This document shows positions 6,332 to 14,361 of a stretch of DNA of 14,415 nt, piece by piece. This DNA comes from Betaproteobacteria bacterium RIFCSPLOWO2_02_FULL_62_17 (GTDB lineage: Bacteria > Pseudomonadota > Gammaproteobacteria > Burkholderiales > SG8-39). Both the position numbers and the translations under genes were made by a program. The stretch lies in assembly GCA_001770355.1 (NCBI GenBank), contig MEQV01000104.1:467-14881 (forward strand). The letters are read 5' to 3'. Numbering within the stretch: position 1 is the stretch's first letter; every line of letters starts with the position of its first letter. Below the pieces are notes generated by a model, which saw nothing but the letters and a program-made list of their open reading frames with translations, searched no databases and was not told where the DNA came from.

Positions 6332-7306
6332 ATGACCAGGAACTTTGATGCGAGTGCGCGGCACGGGATCGCCCGCGTATTGTTTTGCATTGCGTCGCTA
6401 TTGCCATCGATGGTGCCGGCGCAGGAGTATCCCGTCAAACCGGTGCAGGTCATCGTATCGCTGCCCGCGGGCACCGGCATCGACGTGCTGGCACGAACGC
6501 TCGCGCAAGCAATGGACGCGAAATTCGGCCAGCGCTTTCTGGTGGTCAATCGAACCGGTCAGGGCGTGATGGTCGCGGCCAACGCGCTCAACACCGCCCA
6601 GCCCGACGGCTACACCATCGCCTTCATGCCCGCCACGCTTATCACGGTGCAGTTGCACCGCGAAAAGCAACCACCGTACAACCGCAACACCTTCGTGCCG
6701 ATCTGCCAGGCCTTTGACAACATCCTGTTTGTCACTGTCGCGGCGAATTCGCCGTTCAAGGATCTGCAGTCCATGCTCGCCTTTGCCAAGGCCAATCCCG
6801 GCAAGCTGCGCTACGGCACCTCGGGCATCGCCTCGGCGCCGCATCTGGCCGGGGCCGAGTTGTTCCAGCGCAGCGGCGTGCAATTGACCGACGTCCCCTA
6901 CGCAGGCGAAGTAGCCTATCTGCCGCATATCCTCAGCGGGCAACTGGAGATGGGAATGATCAGCGCCTACCTGGTGGGCGCGCAAAAGGGCCTGCGGCCG
7001 CTGGCGGTATTCTCTAAGGAGCGGCAAAAAGCCTATCCGAATCTGCCGACCACGGCGGAACTGGGACACCCGATTTCCACGCTGGCCTATGGCGGGCTAT
7101 TCATACGCTCGGATGCGCCGGCGGCCATCATTGCGCGGCTGGATGCGGCATGCCGCGAGGTCGTCAACGGCACCGCTTATGGCGACATGGCCGACAAGCA
7201 AGTGGTGCGCGCGACCTACCTGGATCGCGGCGCCTTCACCGCGCGCATCGACGCGGATTTCGCCAATATCGGCAGGCTGCTCGATACGCTGAAGCTCAAA
7301 GACTGA
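6332..7306 (+). CDS. Bug/TctC-type periplasmic substrate-binding protein (first copy)
   Basis: 324 aa. A signal peptide ends near VPAQ (about residue 30), followed by the hallmark EYPVKPVQVIVSLPAG of Bug proteins. Further family marks are the ligand loop GTGIDVLAR, DGYTIAFMP, the second loop YGTSGIASAPHLAG, and the domain crossing VPYAGEVAYLPHILSGQLEMG. Bug proteins bind carboxylates or similar small molecules in the periplasm and either feed TctAB-type transporters or act as sensors. No TctA or TctB gene is visible, so this is an orphan. AAGGA six bases before 6332 fixes the start; an in-frame TTG at 6326 is less likely. The first ligand loop differs from the common PGGGTD/AGGxxD pattern and from the second copy in this window, which suggests a different ligand. 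It runs away from the MFS gene and towards the GlcG-like gene. Confidence 0.9.
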   Translation: MTRNFDASARHGIARVLFCIASLLPSMVPAQEYPVKPVQVIVSLPAGTGIDVLARTLAQAMDAKFGQRFLVVNRTGQGVMVAANALNTAQPDGYTIAFMPATLITVQLHREKQPPYNRNTFVPICQAFDNILFVTVAANSPFKDLQSMLAFAKANPGKLRYGTSGIASAPHLAGAELFQRSGVQLTDVPYAGEVAYLPHILSGQLEMGMISAYLVGAQKGLRPLAVFSKERQKAYPNLPTTAELGHPISTLAYGGLFIRSDAPAAIIARLDAACREVVNGTAYGDMADKQVVRATYLDRGAFTARIDADFANIGRLLDTLKLKD

Positions 7307-7329
7307 GATTGCCGCGCGGCGCTTGAACG

Positions 7330-7740
7330 TCAGGCTTGCGCGGCGAACGGCGCCAGACCGGCAGCCGCGATCTGCTCGTCAATCTCCGGCGTCGGACCGC
7401 CGGAAATGCCAATCCCGCCTACACATTGTCCCTGCCAGGTGACCGGCACCCCGCCCTGCAGCGGCACGAATCCCGAAACACTGAGGAATCCCATGCGGTT
7501 TTTCAGGCGGTCCTCGGAGACCTTGGTTGCCTGGCGCGTGAGCGCCGCGGTGCGCGCCTTGCCGGTTGCGACTTCCACGCTCATCGGCCCCGGGCCGTCC
7601 ATGCGCTCGAGATAAAGCAGGTTTCCGGCCTCGTCGACCACGGCTATGGTTGCCGCGCATTGGCATGCGGCCACCTTGAGCTTGCAGGCGGCGACGATTT
7701 TTTGCACGTCCTCCGAGCTTAAGACGAATTTGCTGCGCAT
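7330..7740 (-). CDS. GlcG/HbpS-like (DUF336) protein
   Basis: 136 aa, the usual length for a single-domain GlcG/HbpS protein. Recognisable marks are AATIAVVDEAGNLLYLERMD (residues 29-48), the helix VATGKARTAALT (57-68), LQGGVPV (94-100) and VGGIGISGGPTPEIDEQIA (107-125), all typical of the family. Members bind haem or other small ligands, and GlcG genes occur in glycolate and other organic-acid loci; the exact role is usually unknown. No signal peptide is seen, so it should be cytoplasmic. AGGAGA seven bases before the ATG at 7740 fixes the start, and upstream codons do not look like protein. It is convergent with the first Bug gene (23 bp between ends) and divergent from the Cdc48-like gene, with which it shares a 127-bp promoter gap. 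Confidence 0.85.
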   Translation of the reverse strand: MRSKFVLSSEDVQKIVAACKLKVAACQCAATIAVVDEAGNLLYLERMDGPGPMSVEVATGKARTAALTRQATKVSEDRLKNRMGFLSVSGFVPLQGGVPVTWQGQCVGGIGISGGPTPEIDEQIAAAGLAPFAAQA

Positions 7741-7803
7741 GCGCTGGTCTCCTGCGAGTTGTCGACGAAATGCCGGGCGCCCGTTCGCTGACGCCCGACG
7801 CGA

Positions 7804-7810
7804 TATCATA
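7804..7810. promoter_or_regulatory. possible overlapping divergent -10 boxes (TATCAT / TATGAT)
   Basis: TATCAT at 7804-7809 on the plus strand and TATGAT at 7805-7810 on the minus strand overlap in the 127-bp gap. Each would leave a leader of about 50-57 bases for the Cdc48-like and GlcG-like genes respectively. Neither has a convincing -35 hexamer. Weak call from position and sequence only. Confidence 0.25.
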
Positions 7811-7867
7811 GGCGACAATCGACGGCCGCAAAAGAATTCCTCATGCAACGCAAACGTATCAAAGACA

Positions 7868-9955
7868 ATGATTGAATTGACAGTTGCCCCATCGCTGCGC
7901 GAGTACGCGGCCAGCAGCGCGTCGCTGGCGGGCCTGGATCCCGCCGTCATGCACCGGCACGGCATCCAACCGGGCGATGTGCTGCGCGTTGCGACCTTTC
8001 AGCGCGAAGTTCTGGTTCGCGTCGATGCGGCGAACGAAGAAGATCGCGGCAGCGGCGAAATCCGCCTTGACCGTTTTCAGCGCCAGGCGCTGGGCGCGCG
8101 CCTTTATTCAACCATCGAACTTACGCCTGAGCGTGCGCCGCCGGTCAAAAAGGTGAGGCTGCAACCGGCGGTGGATCTGGGCTCGACGGCGGCGCACCAC
8201 ATCGAGGAGCACCTGAAGGAAGAGATGCTGGAGCAGCGCAGCCCGGTGGCAAAAGGCGCGCTGCTGTTCCTGCACTTTCACCACTCGGTCGCGGGCACCC
8301 TGTTCCAGGTGGTGGAGGTGCAGCCCGCGGCGGGCGTGGTAGACGCGGACACCGACGTGGTGCTCGACACCGCTCCCGATGGCTTCAAGGGCAATGTCGC
8401 GCTCGAAGTGAGCTTCGCTGAGCTTGGCGGCCTGGAGCGCGAAATCACCATGGTGAAGGAAACGGTGCAATTGCCGCTGCAGTTTCCCGGCATCTACCGG
8501 CAGGTGGGTATTCCTCCGGTGCGCGGCGTGATCCTGTACGGCCCTCCCGGCACCGGCAAGACGCTGCTGGCACGCGCCACCGCCAATGAGGTGAACGCGC
8601 AGTTTTTCCATATCAATGGGCCGGAAATCGTCGGCACCACCTATGGCGAAAGCGAAGGCAATCTGCGGCGCATATTCGGCGAGGCGGTACACCATGCGCC
8701 CTCGGTGATTTTTATCGACGAGCTGGATGCCATTGCCCCGAAGCGCGGCGAGAGCGGCTCGCACGCCGATACGCGCCTGGTGACGCAGTTGCTGTCGCTC
8801 ATGGACGGACTGACCAAGGTGGACGGCGTGGTGATTCTTGCCACCACCAACCGTCTGGAAACCGTGGACACCGCGCTGCGGCGCCCGGGACGCTTCGACT
8901 TCGAGATTTATATCGGTCCGCCGGACGCCGCGGGCCGTGAGCAGATTCTGAAAATCCATACGCGTGAAATGCCGCTGGACCGATTTGCGCGCGAATATCT
9001 GCCGGAGATCGCCTCCGATACACCGGGCTTTGTCGGCGCGGATCTGATGGCGCTGTGCCGCGAGGCCGGCATGCACGCCTTGCGCCGCCACCGCCCGCCA
9101 TCGGGATCTCCCGCGCAATGGCAGCCGGAAACGCTGCGGGTGAAACGCGACGATTTCATCGCGGCACGCCGGCGCAGCCGGCCCTCGGCCGCGCGCGCGA
9201 CGCTGGTCACGGTCCCGGACGAAGGGTTTGATCGCATTGCCGGCCTTGGAGAGGCCAAGGCGCGCCTGCGCGAGGTGCTGATCGAACCGCTCTCCGCCGG
9301 CACGCCGATCGCCGACAACGTGCTCATTCACGGGCCTTCAGGCACCGGAAAATCGCAGCTCGCCAAAGCCGTTGCCAAGGAAGCAGGCGTCAATCTCATC
9401 ATGGTGGGCGGACCGGAACTGTTCAGCAAATGGCTGGGAGAATCCGAAGAAGCGGTGCGCCATGTATTCAAGCTCGCGCGCGAGCTCTCGCCCTGCGTGA
9501 TTTTCTTTGACCAGCTCGATGCCGTGGCGCCGGTGCGCGGCCGCGGCACCGGCAGCTGGACCACCGAGCGGGTGGTGCACCAGTTGCTCGCCGAGTTGGA
9601 CGATCTGGACAAGAATGCATCGGTGGGCGTGATTGGCGCCAGTAACCGCCTGGACTTGATCGACGAATCGCTGCTGCAGCCCGGACGCCTGGGTACGCAC
9701 ATCGAAACGTCCTTTCCGGATGCGGCCGAGCGCGCCGCGATCCTCGGGCTCTATCTTGGCAAGCTTCAGCCCGCCGCGGAGCTGCTGGCGCGCCTGGCTG
9801 CGCGCACCGGGGGCTGGAGCGGCGCGCGCCTGCGGGCGCTGGCAAAGGCAGCGGATCGAAGCGGGAAATTGCCGGACAATAGCGGCGCCTGGGACGCATT
9901 GATCCAGCGCATGGAACATCGCAGCGCACCGACTGGAAAGGAAACGCCACAATGA
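7868..9955 (+). CDS. Cdc48/p97-like double AAA+ ATPase with atypical D2
   Basis: 695 aa. The N-terminal region (about 1-175) matches the two Cdc48 N-subdomains: GIQPGDVLRVATFQREVLVR (32-51), then LKEEMLEQRSPVAKG (116-130) and LFQVVEVQP (145-153). D1 (about 180-430) is complete: Walker A GPPGTGKT (225-232), Walker B IFIDELD with Glu285, sensor 1 ATTNR with Asn328, and arginine fingers RRPGR (Arg339, Arg342). D2 (about 451-690) has Walker A GPSGTGKS (489-496) and pore loop SKWLGESE (520-527), but Walker B reads FFDQLD, with Gln549 (CAG, 9512-9514) where Glu is expected, and the finger reads LLQPGR, with Gln604 replacing the first Arg. D2 should therefore bind but hardly hydrolyse ATP. Such proteins unfold or extract substrates; full Cdc48 forms are uncommon in proteobacteria. 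The ATG at 7868 has no strong ribosome binding site. Its stop overlaps the next Bug gene (ATGA). Confidence 0.9.
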   Translation: MIELTVAPSLREYAASSASLAGLDPAVMHRHGIQPGDVLRVATFQREVLVRVDAANEEDRGSGEIRLDRFQRQALGARLYSTIELTPERAPPVKKVRLQPAVDLGSTAAHHIEEHLKEEMLEQRSPVAKGALLFLHFHHSVAGTLFQVVEVQPAAGVVDADTDVVLDTAPDGFKGNVALEVSFAELGGLEREITMVKETVQLPLQFPGIYRQVGIPPVRGVILYGPPGTGKTLLARATANEVNAQFFHINGPEIVGTTYGESEGNLRRIFGEAVHHAPSVIFIDELDAIAPKRGESGSHADTRLVTQLLSLMDGLTKVDGVVILATTNRLETVDTALRRPGRFDFEIYIGPPDAAGREQILKIHTREMPLDRFAREYLPEIASDTPGFVGADLMALCREAGMHALRRHRPPSGSPAQWQPETLRVKRDDFIAARRRSRPSAARATLVTVPDEGFDRIAGLGEAKARLREVLIEPLSAGTPIADNVLIHGPSGTGKSQLAKAVAKEAGVNLIMVGGPELFSKWLGESEEAVRHVFKLARELSPCVIFFDQLDAVAPVRGRGTGSWTTERVVHQLLAELDDLDKNASVGVIGASNRLDLIDESLLQPGRLGTHIETSFPDAAERAAILGLYLGKLQPAAELLARLAARTGGWSGARLRALAKAADRSGKLPDNSGAWDALIQRMEHRSAPTGKETPQ

Positions 9956-10935
9956 AATTACCGCAATCAGATATTGCCATGGTCGTCTCTCTTTTGGTGC
10001 TGGGTGTTTCAGTCACCGATAGCGCGTTTGCGCAGTATCCGGTCAAACCGGTGCGCATCATCGTTTCGGTGGCCGCAGGCGGCGCGCCCGACCTTGCCGC
10101 GCGCGCCATCGCCCCCGGACTCACCAAGGCACTGGGCCAGGCGTTCGTGGTCGAGAACCGCGGCGGCGCCAACGGCAATATCGCGGGTCAGACGGTGGCG
10201 CAGGCGCCGGCGGACGGCTACACGCTGCTGCTGGCACCGGACAGCCTGGTCGTCATCAACAGGAACCTCTACAAGAAACTGCCCTTCGATCCGGTGAAGG
10301 ATCTCGCCCCAGTGGCCTCGATCATCCGCAACCAGTTCGTGCTCGCGGTGCATCCGTCATTACCGGCAAAAACACTGGCGGAATTCATCGACTATGCGCG
10401 CAAGGCCAAGCCACCCATTGCCTACGCCTCCGCCGGCAACGGCAGCCAGCACCAGTTCCTGATGGAAATGCTCAAGGCGCGCGCGGGCATCGAAATGCTG
10501 CACGTGCCTTACAAGGGCGGTGCTCCCGCGGTGGCCTCGGTGGTGGCGGGCGACACGCTCGCGGCTTTCTCCGGCGGCCCATCGACTGCGCCGCATGTGA
10601 AAGCGGGCACGCTGCGCGTGCTCGCCAGCAGCGGAACGCGGCGGGCAGTGATCATGCCGGAGGTGCCCGTCGTGGGAGAGACCTTCCCCGGATACGAAGG
10701 CATCGTGTGGAGCGGCATATGGGTCCCCGCCGGCACGCCTGAAGCCATCATCAGGCGGCTGCATGCCGAAATCAACACCGTCCTGGCTGAAACAGAGATC
10801 CGGGATCTGTTCAGGAAGAGCGGCGGCAGCGAGCCGTTCATCACCACGCCGACGGAATTCGCCGACATCATGCGCCGTGACACCGAAAAGTACCTGAAGA
10901 TCATCAGTGATCTGAAGATGACGGCGGAAAATTAG
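9952..10935 (+). CDS. Bug/TctC-type periplasmic substrate-binding protein (second copy)
   Basis: 327 aa. A signal peptide (hydrophobic residues about 8-20, cleavage near SAFAQ) precedes QYPVKPVRIIVSVAAGG, the family start. The usual Bug marks follow: AGGAPDLAAR ligand loop, VVENRGGANGNIAG, ADGYTLLLAP, second loop YASAGNGSQHQFLMEM, VPYKGGAPAV and GTLRVLASSG. These are closer to the common Bug pattern than in the copy at 6332-7306. AGGAAA nine bases before the ATG serves as ribosome binding site, and the ATG overlaps the stop of the Cdc48-like gene (ATGA), so the two are translated from one message. A cytoplasmic unfoldase and a secreted binding protein are an unusual pair; no tripartite transporter genes are present. 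Ligand unknown, probably a small carboxylate. Confidence 0.92.
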   Translation: MKLPQSDIAMVVSLLVLGVSVTDSAFAQYPVKPVRIIVSVAAGGAPDLAARAIAPGLTKALGQAFVVENRGGANGNIAGQTVAQAPADGYTLLLAPDSLVVINRNLYKKLPFDPVKDLAPVASIIRNQFVLAVHPSLPAKTLAEFIDYARKAKPPIAYASAGNGSQHQFLMEMLKARAGIEMLHVPYKGGAPAVASVVAGDTLAAFSGGPSTAPHVKAGTLRVLASSGTRRAVIMPEVPVVGETFPGYEGIVWSGIWVPAGTPEAIIRRLHAEINTVLAETEIRDLFRKSGGSEPFITTPTEFADIMRRDTEKYLKIISDLKMTAEN

Positions 10936-11100
10936 TCCTGGCCGCCGCACCACAACCGGCTCAATCCTGGCGGCCCATGTAACAGGCGCAGGATAGCCCG
11001 GCGACCGGGGTATCAGCCGTGGCACGCAGATTTGCGGGTGGGCAATCAAGGCTGCACGGCAATTGCAATATGAACGCCGGCAAGCTTGCATCGGATCACC

Positions 11101-11775
11101 ATGCTCAGCATTCGTCACCTCAACAAGGCTTATCGCGGTCCGGGCAGCCGCCTGATGCTGCGCGACATCGGTTTCGAAGTGGCGGCCGGCGAATACGTCG
11201 CGATCATGGGTGAATCCGGCGTCGGTAAATCCACGCTGCTGAACCTTGTAGCCGGCCTCGACCTGCCCGACAGCGGCAGCATCGCCTTTGAGGGCAGCGA
11301 ACTCACCGCGCTCGACGATAACGCGCGCACCCTGCTGCGTCGCGACCGCATGGGGTTTGTGTTCCAGGCTTTCCATCTCCTGCCGCACCTCACGGTCGCG
11401 CAAAATGTCATGCTGCCGCTTCGCTTGGGTGGCGCCGCCGCGGACCACAGCGCGCGGCTCACCGGCGACATGCTCGAGGCGGTCGGCATCGGTGCACTTG
11501 CCGCGGCCTACCCGCGCGAACTCTCGGGCGGCGAGATGCAGCGGGTGGCGATCGCGCGCGCGCTGGTGCATCGCCCGCGGCTGGTACTGGCCGACGAACC
11601 GACCGGCAATCTGGACGCGGAGAGCGCCGGCCAGGTTCTCGCGGTGCTGCGCGAAGCGGTCAAACGCAACGCCGGCGCGGGGATACTGGTCACCCATTCC
11701 GCCGCGGCAGCGGCCACCACCGACCGCATCTACAGACTGACCGCCGAGGGCCTGCAGCGGTCCGGGGAGCAGTGA
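11101..11775 (+). CDS. ABC transporter ATP-binding protein (LolD/MacB/YbbA type)
   Basis: 224 aa, the normal size for a LolD-type ATPase. Walker A GESGVGKS (37-44), Q-loop Gln89 in FVFQAFHLLPHLT, signature LSGGE (141-145), Walker B LVLADEPTGNLD (161-172, catalytic Glu166) and H-loop His199 are all present, so it should be active. FQAFHLLPHLTVAQNV and DEPTGNLD place it in the MacB/LolD/FtsE branch that pairs with FtsX-like permeases. The ATG at 11101 is preferred; an in-frame TTG at 11086 is possible, and neither has a strong ribosome binding site. The gene's TGA overlaps the GTG start of the permease gene (GTGA), so the two form one transporter. Such pairs use ATP to drive envelope movements, lipoprotein release or export of hydrophobic molecules or peptides. 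Confidence 0.93.
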   Translation: MLSIRHLNKAYRGPGSRLMLRDIGFEVAAGEYVAIMGESGVGKSTLLNLVAGLDLPDSGSIAFEGSELTALDDNARTLLRRDRMGFVFQAFHLLPHLTVAQNVMLPLRLGGAAADHSARLTGDMLEAVGIGALAAAYPRELSGGEMQRVAIARALVHRPRLVLADEPTGNLDAESAGQVLAVLREAVKRNAGAGILVTHSAAAAATTDRIYRLTAEGLQRSGEQ

Positions 11776-14297
11776 GGGTGGCCGCGTGGCCCGGCGCGAC
11801 GATACAGGCGGTCTCCGCTGGCGCGCTGCGCGACAACCCGGGGCGCTTCGCCCTGGCTTTGCTCGGCGTGGTGCTGGGCGTTGCCTTAGGAGTCGCGGTC
11901 CACCTCATCAATGCCAGCGCGCTCAACGAATTCAAGCTCGCCGTGCACAGCCTTTCCGGGGACGCCGACCTAGTGATCCGCGGACCGCGCGCCGGGTTCG
12001 ATGAGTCGCTCTATGCGCGGCTCGCCCGCCTGCCGCAGGTTCAGGCGGCCAGTCCGGCGGTTGAAAGCGAAGCGCAACTCACCGGGCGCCGCGAGACGCT
12101 CCGAATCATCGGTCTGGATGCGTTTCGCGCGGCGCAGGTTCAGCCGGAACTCATCGCCGCAATGCGCGACCAGCTCCGCGATCTGTTCGATGCGGAAGCG
12201 CTGCTGCTCAGCCACTCGGCGGCGCAGTGGCTGGGGCTCGATGTCGGCGATACCCTGCGCGTTGACGTGGGCACCTCGGCCATCGAGTTCAAGGTGGTCG
12301 GCCTGCTGCCACCGGGCGCATACCGGCAGCGCATCGCCGTCATGGACATCGCCTCGGCCCAATGGCGGCTGCAGCGGCTGGGGCGCATTCATCGCATCGA
12401 CCTGCGCCTGCGCCCCGGCACCGACATCGACACATTCCAGCGCTCGCTCGCCGCCTTGCTTCCGGCCGGCGTACTGGCGGCGACACCCGAAGCCGAGCTG
12501 GAGCGCAGCGCCGATTTATCGCGATCCTACCGGCTCAATCTGGACATGCTGGCGCTGGTCGCCCTCTTCACCGGAGCGTTTCTGGTGTTTTCCACCCAGG
12601 TGCTGGCTATTTTGCGGCGGCGCTCACAACTGGCGACGCTGCGGGTGCTGGGCCTGACGCGCCGCGCCCTCTCCGGCATGCTCATCGCGGAGGGTGCACT
12701 GCTCGGCGCGCTGGGATCGGGCCTGGGCGTGGCACTGGGCTGCGCGCTGGCCGCCTTGGTGCTGCGCCACTTCGGCGCCGATCTTGGCGCCGGCTATTTC
12801 CGAATCGCCGCACCCGCGTTGCACATCGAACCCGTGGCGCTCGCCTTGTATTGGCTCTTGGGCACCGCCTTTGCCATCGCCGGCGCAGCGGTTCCTGCGA
12901 TTGAGGCCGGGCGGCGCGCGCCGGCACATGCGCTGCGCGCCGGCGATGAAGAGGAAGGCCTGAAAAAACTGCACACCTTCCGCGCCGGCGCGGCGCTGAT
13001 TTTATCGGGCTTTGCCCTGACCGCCGCGCCGCCGGTCAACGGCTTACCGGTTTTCGGCTATGGCGCTATTGCGTTAATACTTCTGGGCACGCTGCTGCTC
13101 ATGCCGGCGCTCGCCGTCATGACGCTCGCGCGGCTGCCGGCATGGCGTTTCCCGCCGGCGATGCTGGCGGTCGCGCAGCTGCAGGCCACCCCGCGCCAGG
13201 TTGCCATCAGCATCGGCGCCATCGTCACCAGTTTCAGCCTGATGGTCGCCATGCTCATCATGGTCGGATCTTTCCGGCAATCGCTCGAAGAGTGGCTGAC
13301 CGGCATGCTGCCCGCCGACCTCTACGTGCGCGCCGCGCGCAGCGGCGATGCCGGTTTTTTCACCCCGGAGCAACAGGCCAGGATCGCCGCCACGCCCGGG
13401 GTCGGGCATGCCCGCTTCATGCGCAGCCGCAACCTGTTGCTCGCCCCCGAGCGGCCGGCAGTCTTTTTGCTGGCGCGTGAGATCGCCACCGGCCCCGCAT
13501 CGGCAACCCTGCCGCTGGTCAGCGCGCCCTACATCCTGCCCTCGCAAGCGCCGCCTGCCGCCTGGATTTCGGAGGTCGCCGCCGACCTGCATGGCCTGCG
13601 CCCCGGCGATGAAATCCTGCTGCCGCTCGATGCGCAGCCGAGCTTATTTACCGTCGCCGGGATCTGGCGCGACTACGCGCGCCAGACCGGTGCGATCGTT
13701 ATCGACCGCGAGACATACATCGCCATCACCGGCGACCGGCTCGCCAACGAGGCCGCGTTATGGCTGGCAAGCGGCAGCACGCCGCGCGAAGTCGAGCCGG
13801 CGCTGCGCGAACGACTCAGTGCGGCGCAAAGCATCGAGATCACCACCGCGCGCGAAATGCGCGGCGAATCGCTGTCCATTTTCGACCGCACCTTCGCCGT
13901 GACCTATGCGCTGGAGGTCGTCGCCGTGCTCATTGGCCTGTTTGGCGTGAGCGTGAGTTTCAGCGCCCAGGCGCTGGCGCGGCGGCGTGAATTCGGCGTA
14001 TTGCGCCACATCGGCATGACACGCCGCGAAATCGGTTTGATGCTCGGCTGCGAAGGCGCCCTGGTGTCGGCGCTGGGCGTCGGCTTTGGATTGGCACTGG
14101 GCTGGCTTATCAGCCTGATCCTGGTCTACGTCATCAACCGCCAGTCGTTTCACTGGAGCATCGATCTGCATGTTCCGTGGCTCGCGCTCGCCGCGCTGGC
14201 CGCGGTGCTGGTGGCCGCCGCCAGCGTCACCGCCGCCTGGAGCGGACGCCGCGTGATGAGCGACGATGTGGTGGGCGCGGTGCGGGAGGATTGGTGA
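11772..14297 (+). CDS. FtsX/MacB-type ABC transporter permease, 841 aa
   Basis: 841 aa from a GTG start that overlaps the ATPase stop by four bases, with GGGGAG just upstream as ribosome binding site. About ten membrane spans are visible: near 26-48, then a large periplasmic domain (50-255), 258-280, 303-332, 354-376, 404-420, 427-452, 476-500, a second periplasmic domain (505-705), 710-735, 758-788 and 801-822. Two FtsX-type cores can be seen, each with the cytoplasmic stretch that contacts the ATPase: RRRSQLATLRVLGLTRRAL (282-300) and RRREFGVLRHIGMTRREIGL (737-756). The duplicated layout resembles YbbP/AttFG-like permeases rather than four-span MacB or LolC/E. Substrate unknown. In related operons a lipocalin/AttH-like gene often follows; none can be confirmed in the 118 bases left. 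The fold call is firm, the substrate is not. Confidence 0.92.
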   Translation: MRVAAWPGATIQAVSAGALRDNPGRFALALLGVVLGVALGVAVHLINASALNEFKLAVHSLSGDADLVIRGPRAGFDESLYARLARLPQVQAASPAVESEAQLTGRRETLRIIGLDAFRAAQVQPELIAAMRDQLRDLFDAEALLLSHSAAQWLGLDVGDTLRVDVGTSAIEFKVVGLLPPGAYRQRIAVMDIASAQWRLQRLGRIHRIDLRLRPGTDIDTFQRSLAALLPAGVLAATPEAELERSADLSRSYRLNLDMLALVALFTGAFLVFSTQVLAILRRRSQLATLRVLGLTRRALSGMLIAEGALLGALGSGLGVALGCALAALVLRHFGADLGAGYFRIAAPALHIEPVALALYWLLGTAFAIAGAAVPAIEAGRRAPAHALRAGDEEEGLKKLHTFRAGAALILSGFALTAAPPVNGLPVFGYGAIALILLGTLLLMPALAVMTLARLPAWRFPPAMLAVAQLQATPRQVAISIGAIVTSFSLMVAMLIMVGSFRQSLEEWLTGMLPADLYVRAARSGDAGFFTPEQQARIAATPGVGHARFMRSRNLLLAPERPAVFLLAREIATGPASATLPLVSAPYILPSQAPPAAWISEVAADLHGLRPGDEILLPLDAQPSLFTVAGIWRDYARQTGAIVIDRETYIAITGDRLANEAALWLASGSTPREVEPALRERLSAAQSIEITTAREMRGESLSIFDRTFAVTYALEVVAVLIGLFGVSVSFSAQALARRREFGVLRHIGMTRREIGLMLGCEGALVSALGVGFGLALGWLISLILVYVINRQSFHWSIDLHVPWLALAALAAVLVAAASVTAAWSGRRVMSDDVVGAVREDW

Positions 14298-14334
14298 GGT
14301 CGCTTTACCAAGGAATTCAGGCGTCAGATTCAGA

Positions 14335-14361
14335 TTAAAACGATTCACTTAAAACGATTCA
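14335..14361. repeat. two tandem copies of TTAAAACGATTCA
   Basis: The 13-base word occurs at 14335-14347 and again at 14349-14361, separated by one C, so the period is 14 bases. It lies about 40 bp after the permease stop, in markedly AT-rich DNA compared with the genes before it. It may be a pair of regulator half-sites for whatever follows the window, or a short duplication. The last 25 bases (from the ATG at 14391) are open on the plus strand but too short to call a gene. Confidence 0.6.

Noticed and set aside
7311..7344. GCCGCGC ... GCGCGGC inverted repeat between the convergent Bug and GlcG-like genes
   Set aside because: The 7-bp arms are 20 bases apart, one arm lies inside the GlcG-like coding end, and no T run follows, so I did not call a terminator.
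8108..9331. 407-codon minus-strand open frame inside the Cdc48-like gene
   Set aside because: It is the reverse shadow of the two AAA domains; the product is Arg/His-rich and has no motif.
10997..11009. CCCGG-CGA-CCGGG hairpin after the second Bug gene
   Set aside because: It has a short stem, a three-base loop and no T tract; common by chance in this composition.
10360..11697. 445-codon minus-strand frame spanning the second Bug gene and the ABC ATPase gene
   Set aside because: It covers two well-supported genes and the gap between them; long stop-free frames are expected opposite GC-rich genes.
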